Source: Metabacillus fastidiosus NBRC 101226 (GTDB lineage: Bacteria > Bacillota > Bacilli > Bacillales > Bacillaceae). Taken from it: a DNA stretch of 64,000 nt. Made by a program: the position numbers and the translations under genes. A model generated the notes under the pieces. It was not told the origin of the DNA and searched no databases. It worked only from the letters and a program-made list of their open reading frames with translations. Below, in pieces: positions 35,383-44,321 of this stretch. The stretch's first letter is position 1. Each line of letters opens with the position of its first letter. Where the stretch lies: NCBI RefSeq assembly GCF_001591625.1, contig NZ_BCVG01000008.1:16697-80696 (forward strand). Reading direction: 5' to 3'.

Positions 35383-36207
35383 CTATTTTTTCTTTACAGG
35401 AAAATACACCTCGGTCACAATATCTTCAGGAACAGCGGCTTGATTTGGGTCGGTTACATATACCTCATATGGTGATTTCACAAGCTCATATCCTTCCTTT
35501 TCTATCCATTCCATCAGCTTGGCGTATACGGATGTCAATTCCGAATACGGCCCCTTTAAAACAGATTTTGCACAAAGGCCTCCAGGCAAATCTCTTGTTC
35601 CTTTTACAGTTTCCTCTATCGGGATGGCAAACTCTGTATCATTGCCGGTCGGATTATATTCAGGACTGTGATAAATAGTTATTGGCATACCAAGCAACGT
35701 TAGTTTTTCAGTGGCAATCTTTTCATATAGCCTGCTGAAATACTTTCCATATCCTAAAGCATAGTCATCACTGCTCATCATCTGACGAGTATAAAGAATA
35801 TTCATAGTTTCCGTTTCCACAAGCTGTACTTCTATATTGTCAAGGGATGACATAATGGATATGCCCTTTTCTAAATTTGAAATATCGTTGCTCATTTGTT
35901 TTAGAGTAGATTCAAAAGTATTTAGCCTTTCCTGTATTTCTTTTCTCTTCCGATTAAGAGCAGACCAAAGCTTCTCTTCTGATTGATCCTCTTCCAATTC
36001 CAGAATGGCTTTGATTTCTTCGAGAGAAAAATGATAAGATTTCAAACGATTAATAAAGATCATCTTTTTTAACTGGCTGATGGAATAATATCTATAACCG
36101 CTGTCAGGATTAATCTCTTCAGGATGAATTAATCCAATTTCATCATAATATCGAAGTGTTTTGGTAGATACTCCGCATATTTTTGAAAATTCTCCAATCG
36201 TTATCAA
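35383..36207 (-). CDS. MerR family regulator with GyrI-like effector domain
   Basis: 274 residues. N-terminal MerR helix-turn-helix: TIGEFSKICGVSTKTLRYYD, GYRYYSISQL; dimer coiled coil about 75-120 (WSALNRKRKEIQERLNTFES). C-terminal half is a GyrI/BmrR-type ligand domain (VKGTRDLPGGLCAKSVLKGP, then VTDPNQAAVPEDIVTEVYFP). BmrR-like regulators bind drugs and activate exporters; here the target is most likely the serine hydrolase gene just downstream. Confidence 0.9.
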   Translation of the reverse strand: MITIGEFSKICGVSTKTLRYYDEIGLIHPEEINPDSGYRYYSISQLKKMIFINRLKSYHFSLEEIKAILELEEDQSEEKLWSALNRKRKEIQERLNTFESTLKQMSNDISNLEKGISIMSSLDNIEVQLVETETMNILYTRQMMSSDDYALGYGKYFSRLYEKIATEKLTLLGMPITIYHSPEYNPTGNDTEFAIPIEETVKGTRDLPGGLCAKSVLKGPYSELTSVYAKLMEWIEKEGYELVKSPYEVYVTDPNQAAVPEDIVTEVYFPVKKK

Positions 36208-36288
36208 GAGGTCACCTCCGTTTTTATATATTAATAATCTCTTCCATTCTTTTATACACCTTCCCCTAAGGGAAAAGTCAACTGCAAA

Positions 36289-36318
36289 AAAACTGCCGGC
36301 ACTGGGGCCGGCAGTTTT
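36289..36318 (-). terminator. Terminator of the coat-protein pair
   Basis: Stem AAAACTGCCGGC / GCCGGCAGTTTT with a T run on the minus strand, just 3' of the CotF-like gene. Confidence 0.85.
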
Positions 36319-36323
36319 GAATA

Positions 36324-36665
36324 TTATTGTTCTGTAAGTTCTAAAGCTTTATCAGCTTTCTTAAGATCATGAGATATTTGTTCTTTAATATCATAAGCAT
36401 GATACATTTCATTATCAATCATATATTGAGCAATCTTTTCATGGGCATCAATTGCTTTATCGAGCTGTTTTTTGAGAACTTCTCTTACTTCAGGTGTCGC
36501 TGTTTCAGTAATCGCCACAGCGTAATTTCTTACACCTGCCTTTGCTGATAATAACAAATCAGTTGCGATAGCCATATCGTCCATTGTCTCCGCAAAAGCA
36601 TTACTTTTTTTCGTTTTTTTCTCTTTTTTTGTTTTCTTCTCTGTTTCTGTCTTTGTTTGGGCCAT
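36324..36665 (-). CDS. CotF/YraF-like spore coat protein
   Basis: 113 residues. A Lys/Thr-rich head (KTETEKKTKKEKKTKK) is followed by a helical ferritin-like CotF domain (MDDMAIATDLLLSAKAGVRN, AVAITETATPEVREVLKKQL, IDNEMYHAYD). In B. subtilis yraD, yraE, yraF and yraG encode such proteins around adhB. Here two of them are divergent from an adhB gene, the same neighbourhood. Probably made in the mother cell late in sporulation. Confidence 0.85.
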   Translation of the reverse strand: MAQTKTETEKKTKKEKKTKKSNAFAETMDDMAIATDLLLSAKAGVRNYAVAITETATPEVREVLKKQLDKAIDAHEKIAQYMIDNEMYHAYDIKEQISHDLKKADKALELTEQ

Positions 36666-36679
36666 AACAAATCTCCTCC

Positions 36680-36880
36680 TTATTTAGCATTCTTCAAAAT
36701 TTCTTTTAATTCCTCAATTGCTTTTGAAGAGTTTTTTATGTCATCCTTTAATAATTTTTTCAACTCACTGTCTTTTACAAGTTCAAGCATTGCTGTACTT
36801 TTAGTCGCACAAGCAGTTTTAAATAAAAGTACCTCATGCACCTCAAGCTTTTCATGCATCGCTAATTCTTTTTTTGCCAT
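36680..36880 (-). CDS. Small CotF-related spore protein (YraE/YraG-like)
   Basis: About 66 residues, all helical: KELAMHEKLEVHEVLLFKTA, then ATKSTAMLELVKDSELKKLL and a final helix. AMHEKLEVHE is the family hallmark. The start ATG 36880 is eight bases after AAGGAG. It is 14 bases upstream of the larger coat gene and cotranscribed. Confidence 0.8.
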   Translation of the reverse strand: MAKKELAMHEKLEVHEVLLFKTACATKSTAMLELVKDSELKKLLKDDIKNSSKAIEELKEILKNAK

Positions 36881-37062
36881 TTTTTTCACTCCTTTTCATT
36901 AACTTCATATTGTTGGATTACCCGCAATCTATTAAATCAATCCCATTTTTTAAAATTAGTCATATTAAAATTTTGAATCTTCTAATGGGAAAATTCACTT
37001 TTTCAAGTATTCCATAAAAAATAAGGGTATAGAGGAAAGAGTCTGTACGAGGAGGGGAAAAT

Positions 37063-38202
37063 ATGAAAGCAGTTACGTTTCAAGGAGCAAAGGATATCCA
37101 AGTTAAAAATGTGGAAGATCCAAAGATCGAAAAGCCGGATGATATTATAGTCAAAATTACATCGACGGCCATTTGTGGATCAGATCTCCATATTTATGTA
37201 GGTGCTTTACCTGCCCATCCTGATTATGTTATTGGACATGAGCCAATGGGAATTGTGGAAGAGGTTGGTTCTGATGTAACGAAGGTGAAAAAGGGAGACC
37301 GTGTTGTTATTCCATTCAATATTTCTTGCGGGGAATGTTTTTTCTGCAAGCATGATATGGAAAGCCAGTGTGATGATTCTAACCCTAATCCTGCCATTGA
37401 TTCGGCGGGTTACTTCGGATTTACGGAAAGGTATGGGAATTATCCTGGAGGCCAGGCGGAATATTTGCGCGTTCCATACGGAAACTTCATGCCATTTGTT
37501 ATTCCAGAATCATGCGAGCTTGAAGACGAGGCTCTTTTGTTTATGTCAGATGTTCTTCCGACTGCCTATTGGAGTGTGGAAAATGCCGGTGTAAAAAATG
37601 GTGATACCGTTATTATTTTAGGATGTGGTCCAATCGGGCTAATGGTTCAGAAGTTCGCCTGGATGAAAGGTGCGAACCGGGTTATTGCGGTTGATAATCT
37701 GCCTTATCGTCTTTTAAAAGCGAAACATATGAACAATGTAGAAATCTGCAATTTTGAAGAACATGATGATACTGGAAAGTTTTTACGTGCACTGACGAAC
37801 GGTGGTGCCAATATTGTCATTGACTGCGTCGGAATGGACGGTAAAAAATCGCCAATGGAAAAAGTTCAGCAAAAGCTCCATCTGCAGGGTGGAACGCTTA
37901 GTGCGATTCAGATCGCGATGGATGCAGTCAGAAAGTTTGGAACAATTCAGATGACTGGCGCATATGGCTCCCTTTACAACGCTTTCCCGCTCGGTCACAT
38001 TTGGGAACGTAACCTCACACTTAAAATGGGACAGGCTCCTGTTATCCACTATATGCCTTTGCTGTTTGATAAGATTACGAATGGTGAATTTGATCCGACT
38101 GAAATTATTACACATAAAGTTCCACTTGACGATGCAGCAAAAGCATACCAAATTTTCAATAATCATGAGGATGAAGTTGTAAAAGTTGTCTTGAAACCAT
38201 AA
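37063..38202 (+). CDS. adhB: Zinc-dependent alcohol dehydrogenase (AdhB-like)
   Basis: 379 residues, medium-chain dehydrogenase/reductase of the formaldehyde-dehydrogenase-like branch. Catalytic zinc ligands Cys38 (TAICGSD) and His59-Glu60 (IGHEP); structural zinc Cys89, Cys92, Cys95, Cys103; NAD-binding GCGPIGL. Neighbouring divergent CotF-like genes reproduce the B. subtilis adhB/yra context, so it may be a spore-associated enzyme. AGGAGGGG precedes the ATG. Confidence 0.92.
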   Translation: MKAVTFQGAKDIQVKNVEDPKIEKPDDIIVKITSTAICGSDLHIYVGALPAHPDYVIGHEPMGIVEEVGSDVTKVKKGDRVVIPFNISCGECFFCKHDMESQCDDSNPNPAIDSAGYFGFTERYGNYPGGQAEYLRVPYGNFMPFVIPESCELEDEALLFMSDVLPTAYWSVENAGVKNGDTVIILGCGPIGLMVQKFAWMKGANRVIAVDNLPYRLLKAKHMNNVEICNFEEHDDTGKFLRALTNGGANIVIDCVGMDGKKSPMEKVQQKLHLQGGTLSAIQIAMDAVRKFGTIQMTGAYGSLYNAFPLGHIWERNLTLKMGQAPVIHYMPLLFDKITNGEFDPTEIITHKVPLDDAAKAYQIFNNHEDEVVKVVLKP

Positions 38203-38210
38203 ATTTATAT

Positions 38211-38241
38211 CCTCCTCTTGCAAAAGCATGAGGAGGTTTTT
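38211..38241 (+). terminator. Terminator after adhB
   Basis: Stem CCTCCTC / GAGGAGG followed by five T. Confidence 0.85.
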
Positions 38242-38363
38242 AACGAAGGCACTCATTTAAAATAAAAATAATTTATAAAACTTTTCATTTGCCTAATACT
38301 AATAAATATAAAAATAATGACAAGTTTAATCCTTGAAAATTTATCAATTGGAGTTGGTAAAAG

Positions 38364-38984
38364 ATGAACACAGGTAATTGTGATTTCTCTATAATGGAAC
38401 AGCAATTTTCAGAAGAAATAAAGCAAATTACTAATAAATTACGCGAACTGAAATCATTAGGAAATGAGAAGAACTGTCTCTTAAGCAAGCTCGGAGAAAT
38501 TAAGGATAAATTTTTGGAAGTCGAATCCATTGCTACTTCTTTTTATTTAAACTGTTATTTATCTGCTTTTACAGATAAATATGCAGATCTTTCTCTCTGT
38601 GTTCAAAGACTGTCTGTCCGTCAGCATGGTGCGTTGATCGCAGTCCAGCGGCGTGACTCTATTCACTCTATTATCCAAAAAGGAACAGATATAGGAGCTG
38701 CTTTAACACCTGAATTGCTGGAAGCTATCTTTTATCCCGGTAATCCTCTTCATGACGGGGCAGCGGTAGTTCATGGCAATCAAATTGTTTCAGCAGCGAA
38801 TGTTCTCCCTTTAACAAATAAAGTGATAATAGGAAGAAAGCTTGGTACCCGCCACCGTGCTGCATTAGGTTTATCAGAGCAGTCTGATGCACTTGTATTA
38901 GTTGTCTCAGAAGAAACAGGCAGAGTTTCCTTCGCGCTTGACGGAAAACTTTATCCCATTGCTACCGCTCATCCTGTTTATTAA
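38364..38984 (+). CDS. cdaS: Sporulation-specific diadenylate cyclase CdaS
   Basis: Makes c-di-AMP from two ATP. 206 residues, matching CdaS (YojJ). The N-terminal two-helix domain (about 10-75, QQFSEEIKQITNKLRELKSL) is autoinhibitory in the family. The DAC domain shows DGA (131-133, PLHDGAAVVHG) and RHR (163-165, GTRHRAAL). CdaS is known to act in the forespore and promote germination efficiency. No membrane segment. The start ATG lacks a strong GGAGG; the AATTGGAG sequence upstream probably serves. Monocistronic. Confidence 0.95.
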   Translation: MNTGNCDFSIMEQQFSEEIKQITNKLRELKSLGNEKNCLLSKLGEIKDKFLEVESIATSFYLNCYLSAFTDKYADLSLCVQRLSVRQHGALIAVQRRDSIHSIIQKGTDIGAALTPELLEAIFYPGNPLHDGAAVVHGNQIVSAANVLPLTNKVIIGRKLGTRHRAALGLSEQSDALVLVVSEETGRVSFALDGKLYPIATAHPVY

Positions 38985-38988
38985 AATA

Positions 38989-39019
38989 AAACATGCCCAA
39001 GAAATCTAGGCATGTTTTT
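38989..39019 (+). terminator. Terminator after cdaS
   Basis: Stem AAACATGCC / GGCATGTTT with a T run. Confidence 0.8.
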
Positions 39020-39146
39020 GATATTTTATCTTTCGTTTTTAATCATGTCTGCTAACATCCTGCTGTTCGTTAAACAGTTTAAAAATATCAGACACTTTTA
39101 TCAGTGCCTGATAGTCCATTCATTATTTACTTATCATTTAAGACTT

Positions 39147-39695
39147 TTAGCGCAAAGTTTTTAATGCGCCGCTCCAAGCGATCACTTGATCAAGCATAGC
39201 ATTAACATTGGTTAGATGAAGTTCAGCTGGTTTGAATACTGTTCCGTTTTCGAAATCTGTAAATAAGGACAATGTTGGATGTACACGAACATCAGCAATC
39301 ATTAATTCTCCCATAATTCCACGTAAATGTTCAGCTGCACGAGCTCCGCCAGTTGAACCATAACTTACGATACCTGCCGCTTTGTTGTTCCATGCTTCAC
39401 GAGCGAAATCAAGCGCATTTTTCAGTGCTCCTGTAATGCTGTGATTATATTCTTGGACGATGAATACAAATCCATCCAACTCAGCAAGTTTTTCATTCCA
39501 GGCAGCAATTCCTGGTTCTGTTCCATCAGTTGTTCCTAAAAACGGAAGATTATAATCAGCAATATCGACAATTTCGTAGTTAGCATCTCCACGTTTGTCA
39601 GCAATATTTTTTACCCATTCTCCTACTTGCGGGCTAACACGTCCTTCACGTGTACTGCCTAAAATGATTCCAATGTTTAATTTTTTAGTTGTCAT
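39147..39695 (-). CDS. NADPH-dependent FMN reductase/azoreductase-like
   Basis: About 182 residues, flavodoxin fold: IGIILGSTREGRVSPQVGEW (FMN phosphate loop), VFIVQEYNHSITGALKNALD (family signature), AAGIVSYGSTGGARAAEHLR. ATG 39695 follows AAGGAGGAAAAA. The frame is open to an ATG at 39746 that would add MGFLNKLFGKQIKEEKT. Last gene of the four-gene minus-strand unit under a HxlR/CatR-like regulator, so probably a quinone or azo reductase. Confidence 0.88.
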   Translation of the reverse strand: MTTKKLNIGIILGSTREGRVSPQVGEWVKNIADKRGDANYEIVDIADYNLPFLGTTDGTEPGIAAWNEKLAELDGFVFIVQEYNHSITGALKNALDFAREAWNNKAAGIVSYGSTGGARAAEHLRGIMGELMIADVRVHPTLSLFTDFENGTVFKPAELHLTNVNAMLDQVIAWSGALKTLR

Positions 39696-39767
39696 AGTTT
39701 TTTCCTCCTTGATTTGTTTTCCAAATAATTTATTTAAAAATCCCATTTATTACACCACCATTATTTT

Positions 39768-40841
39768 TTACTTACTTGTTTCTTTCCGAACAATTGGAGC
39801 TATCTCCGTCGCTAGCAATTCAATGCCCTCAGCTACTTTCTTAAAAGGCAGACCGCCTATATCTATTTGAGCCATGAAACGCTGATGGCCAAAAAGCTCA
39901 TATTGCCGAAGGATTTTCTCGATGATCTGCTGTGGGCTTCCCACAAATAAAGCTGTATCCTTATTTGTTAATTGTTCAAAATCTGTTCTGGATATTCTTC
40001 TTGCAGTCATCCCTCGCTGAACGTTTACATATGACCAGTAATTTGAATAATATGGATAAAATTCTTCCTTCGCTTGTTGAGTTGTCTTCGAAATGTACCC
40101 ATGACCTGTTAGACATACCTTCAGATTTTCCGGATCATGCCCAGCCTCTATCCCTGTTTGGCGGTACAAATCAACTAATGGCTTAAAATGCATTGGATCG
40201 CCGCCAAGTATTACTAAAGTCATTCCAATCCCTAGCTCACCGGCACGAACTGCACTTCCAGGTGTGCCTCCAACACCGATTGAGATTGGTATTTGGTTTT
40301 GTAGAGGTCTAGGTGCAATTTCAGCATTTCTTAATGATGAGCGAAATTGACCATTCCATGTAATTCTCTCGTTTTTATTGAGTTGTAAAAATAAATCGAT
40401 ATGTTCTGAGAATAATGTATCATAGTCATTTATGTCGTAACCGAAAAGAGGAAAAGATTCCGCGAATGCACCACGACCTGCGATTATTTCCGCCCGTCCA
40501 TCTGAAAGTAAATCCAAGGTAGCAAAGTCTTCAAACAAACGAACAGGGTCAATAGTGCTTAATACTGTTGTCGCGCTTGTCAATTTGATTTGTTTCGTTA
40601 TTTGGGCGATAGCAGCTAAAACAACAGGAGGTGCGGAAGTTGCATAGTCTAAGCGGTGATGCTCACCTACACCAAAAATGTCCAGTCCAGCTTCGTCAGC
40701 AAGTTTTGCAGCTTGGATTATTTCCTTTATTCTTTGCCCGGAACTAATTGTTTTTCCGTTATGTGGATCCGGACCGATATCTCCAAGCGTATAAATGCCA
40801 ATTTCTATTCCTGAATTTTTAAATTTCTCTTCTTTTCCCAT
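39768..40841 (-). CDS. LLM-class flavin-dependent oxidoreductase
   Basis: 357 residues, luciferase-like TIM barrel: EIGIYTLGDIGPDPHNGKTI, DIFGVGEHHRLDYATSAPPV, SATTVLSTIDPVRLFEDFAT, IAGRGAFAESFPLFGYD. It oxidises or ring-opens an organic substrate using reduced flavin, which the adjacent FMN reductase could supply. Third gene of the doxX-VOC-LLM-reductase unit. AGGGGGAAATA precedes the ATG. Confidence 0.9.
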   Translation of the reverse strand: MGKEEKFKNSGIEIGIYTLGDIGPDPHNGKTISSGQRIKEIIQAAKLADEAGLDIFGVGEHHRLDYATSAPPVVLAAIAQITKQIKLTSATTVLSTIDPVRLFEDFATLDLLSDGRAEIIAGRGAFAESFPLFGYDINDYDTLFSEHIDLFLQLNKNERITWNGQFRSSLRNAEIAPRPLQNQIPISIGVGGTPGSAVRAGELGIGMTLVILGGDPMHFKPLVDLYRQTGIEAGHDPENLKVCLTGHGYISKTTQQAKEEFYPYYSNYWSYVNVQRGMTARRISRTDFEQLTNKDTALFVGSPQQIIEKILRQYELFGHQRFMAQIDIGGLPFKKVAEGIELLATEIAPIVRKETSK

Positions 40842-40861
40842 AATAGTATTTCCCCCAGCAA

Positions 40862-41710
40862 TTAGACTTGTAAGTAAATACGATTACCTGAAGGATCTGA
40901 AGTAATAAAAGAATTATTTTCTTCAGTAACAGATACTCCAATACTATTCAACTGGGTAATAATTTTATTTCTCTTTTCCTCATTTGGAAGCATTAAAGTA
41001 AATGATTCGAGCCCAACACTATTAGGAGAAGGTGCAGGTGCCCCTACACCATTCCAAGTATTTAAGCCAATATGGTGATGATATTTACTATCCGAAATGA
41101 AAAGTGCCTGAGCGCCATATCGGTTTACTACTTCAAATCCGAGTCCTTTTATATAGAATTCTTCCGTCTTCTTTAATTCGGACACATGCAAATGGATATG
41201 TCCCATAACGGTAGCAGCAGGGAGACCTTTCCACGATTGCTGTTTACCTTCAGCCAGGAGGCTTACAAAATTCAGTGGATCAACTGCCATTTCCACTTCC
41301 TCATTACCCCACTTCCATTCAGAAGGGTCACGGTCTATATAGATTTCAATTCCATTTCCATCCGGGTCAGATAAGTAAAGAGCTTCACTTACAAGATGGT
41401 CTGAAGAACCAAACCGTAAACCAATTCCGATAAAGTGCTGCACTATTTTAGCTAAATCAGAGCGTCTTGGCAGAAGAAGCGCAAAGTGATATAAGCCAGT
41501 CGTTCTCTCTTGTTTAGGAACAATATTATTCGGCTGTTGAATGGATAATAATACTGTCTTTCCATCCGCAGTCAGGCTGACGGATGTTTCAGTTTGTTCT
41601 AATACTTTAAAGCCGATTACTTTTTGATAGAATGCTAACGACCGTTCTAAATTTTGCACCTTTAAGTTAACTTGGCCTACGAATGTAACAGGTTTCTGAT
41701 GAAAATTCAT
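40862..41710 (-). CDS. catE: VOC-family ring-cleavage dioxygenase (CatE-like)
   Basis: 282 residues, two VOC domains like B. subtilis CatE, catechol-2,3-dioxygenase. Domain 1: VGQVNLKVQNLERSLAFYQK and NGIEIYID; domain 2: GHIHLHVSELKKTEEFYI and HHHIGLNTW. The metal site probably uses His in GHIHLH, His in HHHIG and a Glu from one domain end. Preceded by the DoxX gene, as catD-catE in B. subtilis. Protects against catechol or quinones; exact substrate inferred. Confidence 0.85.
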   Translation of the reverse strand: MNFHQKPVTFVGQVNLKVQNLERSLAFYQKVIGFKVLEQTETSVSLTADGKTVLLSIQQPNNIVPKQERTTGLYHFALLLPRRSDLAKIVQHFIGIGLRFGSSDHLVSEALYLSDPDGNGIEIYIDRDPSEWKWGNEEVEMAVDPLNFVSLLAEGKQQSWKGLPAATVMGHIHLHVSELKKTEEFYIKGLGFEVVNRYGAQALFISDSKYHHHIGLNTWNGVGAPAPSPNSVGLESFTLMLPNEEKRNKIITQLNSIGVSVTEENNSFITSDPSGNRIYLQV

Positions 41711-41723
41711 TTTAGTTACCTCC

Positions 41724-42134
41724 TTACTCAGCTTTTTTAGAACGAAACAGTACGTTATCTAAAGCTAAAAGAGATCTTTTTGTTATAGCAAGATATATTG
41801 AAATTGCCATTAATGCTAAATCAAGTTCATATCCTGCCATTTGACCATTTCCAAGGAATCCAGCAGCGAGTTTCACTTTCACAATCGCAACAGCCAGAAT
41901 AATAACAAATAAAATGGAAATAACCCTTGTTCCCAATCCTAAAACAACAGCAATACCACCAATTAATTCAATTAGAGCTACCATATAGGCAGTGAAGCCT
42001 GGAAGCCCTAGACTTTCAAAAAATCCAACCGTATTTTCAATGCCACCTTGAAATTTTGATAACCCGTGCATTAAAAAAGTTATACCTAAAAATACTCTTA
42101 AAATTGTTGCAGCTACTTTATTTTTTCTTTCCAT
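41724..42134 (-). CDS. catD: DoxX family membrane protein (CatD-like)
   Basis: 136 residues, four membrane helices. The family opening ILRVFLGITFLMHGLSKFQG and GFFESLGLPGFTAYMVALIE are visible. In B. subtilis CatD precedes CatE and is controlled by the redox repressors YodB and CatR. The first gene of this minus-strand operon, divergent from a HxlR regulator. Confidence 0.85.
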   Translation of the reverse strand: MERKNKVAATILRVFLGITFLMHGLSKFQGGIENTVGFFESLGLPGFTAYMVALIELIGGIAVVLGLGTRVISILFVIILAVAIVKVKLAAGFLGNGQMAGYELDLALMAISIYLAITKRSLLALDNVLFRSKKAE

Positions 42135-42203
42135 TTACGTAACACTTCCTCGTTATTTTTTACTTTTAACTAACAAATTGCTTTTTTAGAAAATTAATTA
42201 GTT

Positions 42204-42220
42204 AGTTACTTTATGTAAGT
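42204..42220. promoter_or_regulatory. Candidate HxlR/CatR operator
   Basis: AGTTAC-TTTAT-GTAAGT, a near-perfect 6-bp dyad in the divergent spacer, resembling the TAGTTACTT-type boxes of YodB/CatR targets. It lies beside a TATAAT-like box on the plus strand (42223-42230). Confidence 0.5.
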
Positions 42221-42321
42221 TAGTATATAATCACAACATAATATAGTCAAGTAAGTTTTTTATTAAAAGTAATTTAATTATTTACAATTCTGTTTATAAT
42301 ATAAGTAAGGAGTTGATTTAA

Positions 42322-42630
42322 TTGGATAAGTCGATTTGTCCCAGATTTGAAAAAGCGATGGGGCTATTAGGCCAAAGATGGACAGGAATGATTATTTACC
42401 AGTTATTATTAGGTCCGCAGCGTTTTTGTACTATTGAATCTTCAGTAGGTGTAAGTGGCAGGGTACTTTCAGAAAGGTTAAAGGATTTGGAGAACAAAGG
42501 GATTGTTAAGCGAGATGTTTATCCAGAAACTCCAGTTCGAATCGAATATTCCTTGACAGATAAAGGTTTAGCATTAGAGCCTCTTATGAGAGATATAGAA
42601 AAATGGTCACAAAACTGGTTGAATGCTTAA
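42322..42630 (+). CDS. HxlR/DUF24 family redox regulator (YodB/CatR-like)
   Basis: 102 residues, winged helix. Cys6 in MDKSICPRFEKAM aligns with the conserved redox-sensing Cys6 of YodB and CatR. LLGQRWTGMIIYQLLLGPQR, SGRVLSERLKDLENKGIVKR and RIEYSLTDKG complete the fold. The start is TTG nine bases after AAGGAG. Divergent from the catD/catE-type operon, which it probably represses until quinones or diamide modify the Cys. Confidence 0.9.
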   Translation: MDKSICPRFEKAMGLLGQRWTGMIIYQLLLGPQRFCTIESSVGVSGRVLSERLKDLENKGIVKRDVYPETPVRIEYSLTDKGLALEPLMRDIEKWSQNWLNA

Positions 42631-42652
42631 AAACCTAAGAATTTATATTTAA

Positions 42653-42695
42653 AAAGGATACAACTGGGTAAGATTATTACCCAGTTGTATCCTTT
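42653..42695. terminator. Bidirectional terminator, 19-bp stem
   Basis: A perfect 19-bp stem (42653-42671 with 42677-42695) and a five-base loop between the converging HxlR and ABC-permease genes. Confidence 0.92.
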
Positions 42696-42723
42696 CTTAT
42701 CTATAATCAATATTTGTTTATAG

Positions 42724-43446
42724 TTAACTTCCGCTGCCTACTGTAAATCCAGCTGTTTTCCCTCTTTCAAGCGGCCCATTTCTCATAATGAAATATGATA
42801 AAATTATCATCACAATTCCTGCCACGGCTAGTATGTGAACAAACAGCAAATAATAACCAATAATAGAGTTAATGATTCCATAAAGATCACTAAATGTTAT
42901 AAATGTGATCGCTAGAAGAGCAAAAACAGTTAGACCAATCATCATACGCAACGTTCCAAAATAATACCAGATCGAACTAAGGAAAAAACCGATACTGAAA
43001 AGGATAATTCCCCATAATAGATCAATCCAAGGGTAAAGATAAGCACCTGCTTCATTCGCTAAATTTCCCATATGAAATAATGTTCCCTTGCTAATTCCTT
43101 CTCTTACTAAATAATCAGTAAGAAAATAAAAGCTATTTAAGATTATGATTGCCATTATAAGAAAGAGACTAATATTTAGAAAGGAGCTTAATAAAAACTG
43201 TTTTCTCGTTCCCCCAAAAGAAATAATGTATTTGAATCCTTTCGTATAAAAAAAGAACGGATAGATTAAGGAAAAGCCGTAAAAAGGTCCAAAGCTTACT
43301 CCGACCATAAACTTATCATCTGATGGGACAAAAATTCCTAATACGATATAAAGAATGGATAAAAAACTTGTTACGCCAGCCAGAATATAAAACTGAAGAC
43401 GCAAATCTTCGAACATAATACGGAATGGTCCCTTAAAAGTATTCAT
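42724..43446 (-). CDS. ABC transporter permease of the second GntR-ABC operon
   Basis: 240 residues, six membrane helices (FYILAGVTSFLSILYIVLGI, FGPFYGFSLIYPFFFYTKGF, FVHILAVAGIVMIILSYFIM). Its C-terminus is Gly-rich (KTAGFTVGSGS). Its start overlaps the ATPase stop by 4 bases. Third gene of GntR - ATPase - permease. Substrate unknown. Confidence 0.85.
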   Translation of the reverse strand: MNTFKGPFRIMFEDLRLQFYILAGVTSFLSILYIVLGIFVPSDDKFMVGVSFGPFYGFSLIYPFFFYTKGFKYIISFGGTRKQFLLSSFLNISLFLIMAIIILNSFYFLTDYLVREGISKGTLFHMGNLANEAGAYLYPWIDLLWGIILFSIGFFLSSIWYYFGTLRMMIGLTVFALLAITFITFSDLYGIINSIIGYYLLFVHILAVAGIVMIILSYFIMRNGPLERGKTAGFTVGSGS

Positions 43447-44321
43447 TTCACCTTTTCCTCCTCTTTTCTCTTTGTAATACTAATGAGATAATCCTGCAGC
43501 GAGGCTTTTTCAATTGTAATATTTGATTCTTTAGCCCTTGAAAGCCAGTCATTATTAAATGGCTCATCTAACATTACATTCAATTGATTCCTTAGTTTAC
43601 GCTTTTCTAAAATGCGTCTTCCTGCAGTTAAAGATTCAATAGCAGATGCATCTCCTGTTAATAGAATGCCTTTCATTTTCAATGTTTCTGTCTCTTCATA
43701 ATGAGTAATTGTCTGCCTGTCAACAATCGCTATTTTTTCACAGATCGGTTCAATTTCATCAATATGATGGGAAGATAAAATAAATAAACGCGGCTGCTCT
43801 TCATACGTATCTAATAACACATCATAAAATTGCTTTCTTCTATGAGCATCAAGTCCATTTGTCGGTTCATCCATAATCGTAATAGGTGATTTGCTTGCCA
43901 ATCCGATCACAATCGTAATCATCGTCTGCATTCCCTTTGAGAAGCTTCTAATCTTCTTTTTCCTCGGTAATTCAAATAATGTGACAAGTTCATCAGCTAA
44001 TGTTTGATCCCAATTTTCATTGAAATAGGAAGCGAATCGAAGAGCGTCATTCACATTCCAAAGCTCTGAAAATGGATGGTTTTCCTGCATATAGCTAATA
44101 TATTTCATACCTTCACTGTTGTTATAAGGGGAAATGCCGCTTACATTCACTTGACCACCATTAGGACTCTCTTGCCCGGAAAGCAGTTTCATGAGAGTCG
44201 TTTTACCAGCCCCATTTCTCCCCCACAATCCTACAATAATAGGTTCAGTCTCTTGTAGATTTACATCTTTTAATGCAAGTGCATTTCCATATGAAAACGA
44301 TAGATTACTTATATTAATCAT
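43443..44321 (-). CDS. ABC transporter ATP-binding protein
   Basis: 292 residues: Walker A GRNGAGKTTLMKL, signature SFSKGMQTMITIVIGL, Walker B ITIMDEPTNGLDA, switch His in LSSHHIDEIE. A C-terminal extension follows. It resembles the ATPase at 30.2 kb in size and signature, so the window carries two parallel YtrB-type modules. Overlaps the GntR gene by 8 bases. Confidence 0.92.
   Translation of the reverse strand: MINISNLSFSYGNALALKDVNLQETEPIIVGLWGRNGAGKTTLMKLLSGQESPNGGQVNVSGISPYNNSEGMKYISYMQENHPFSELWNVNDALRFASYFNENWDQTLADELVTLFELPRKKKIRSFSKGMQTMITIVIGLASKSPITIMDEPTNGLDAHRRKQFYDVLLDTYEEQPRLFILSSHHIDEIEPICEKIAIVDRQTITHYEETETLKMKGILLTGDASAIESLTAGRRILEKRKLRNQLNVMLDEPFNNDWLSRAKESNITIEKASLQDYLISITKRKEEEKVK

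Noticed and set aside
37783..38256. Long minus-strand frame of 157 codons in adhB
   Set aside because: Antisense shadow; adhB has complete zinc-binding and NAD motifs in the plus frame.
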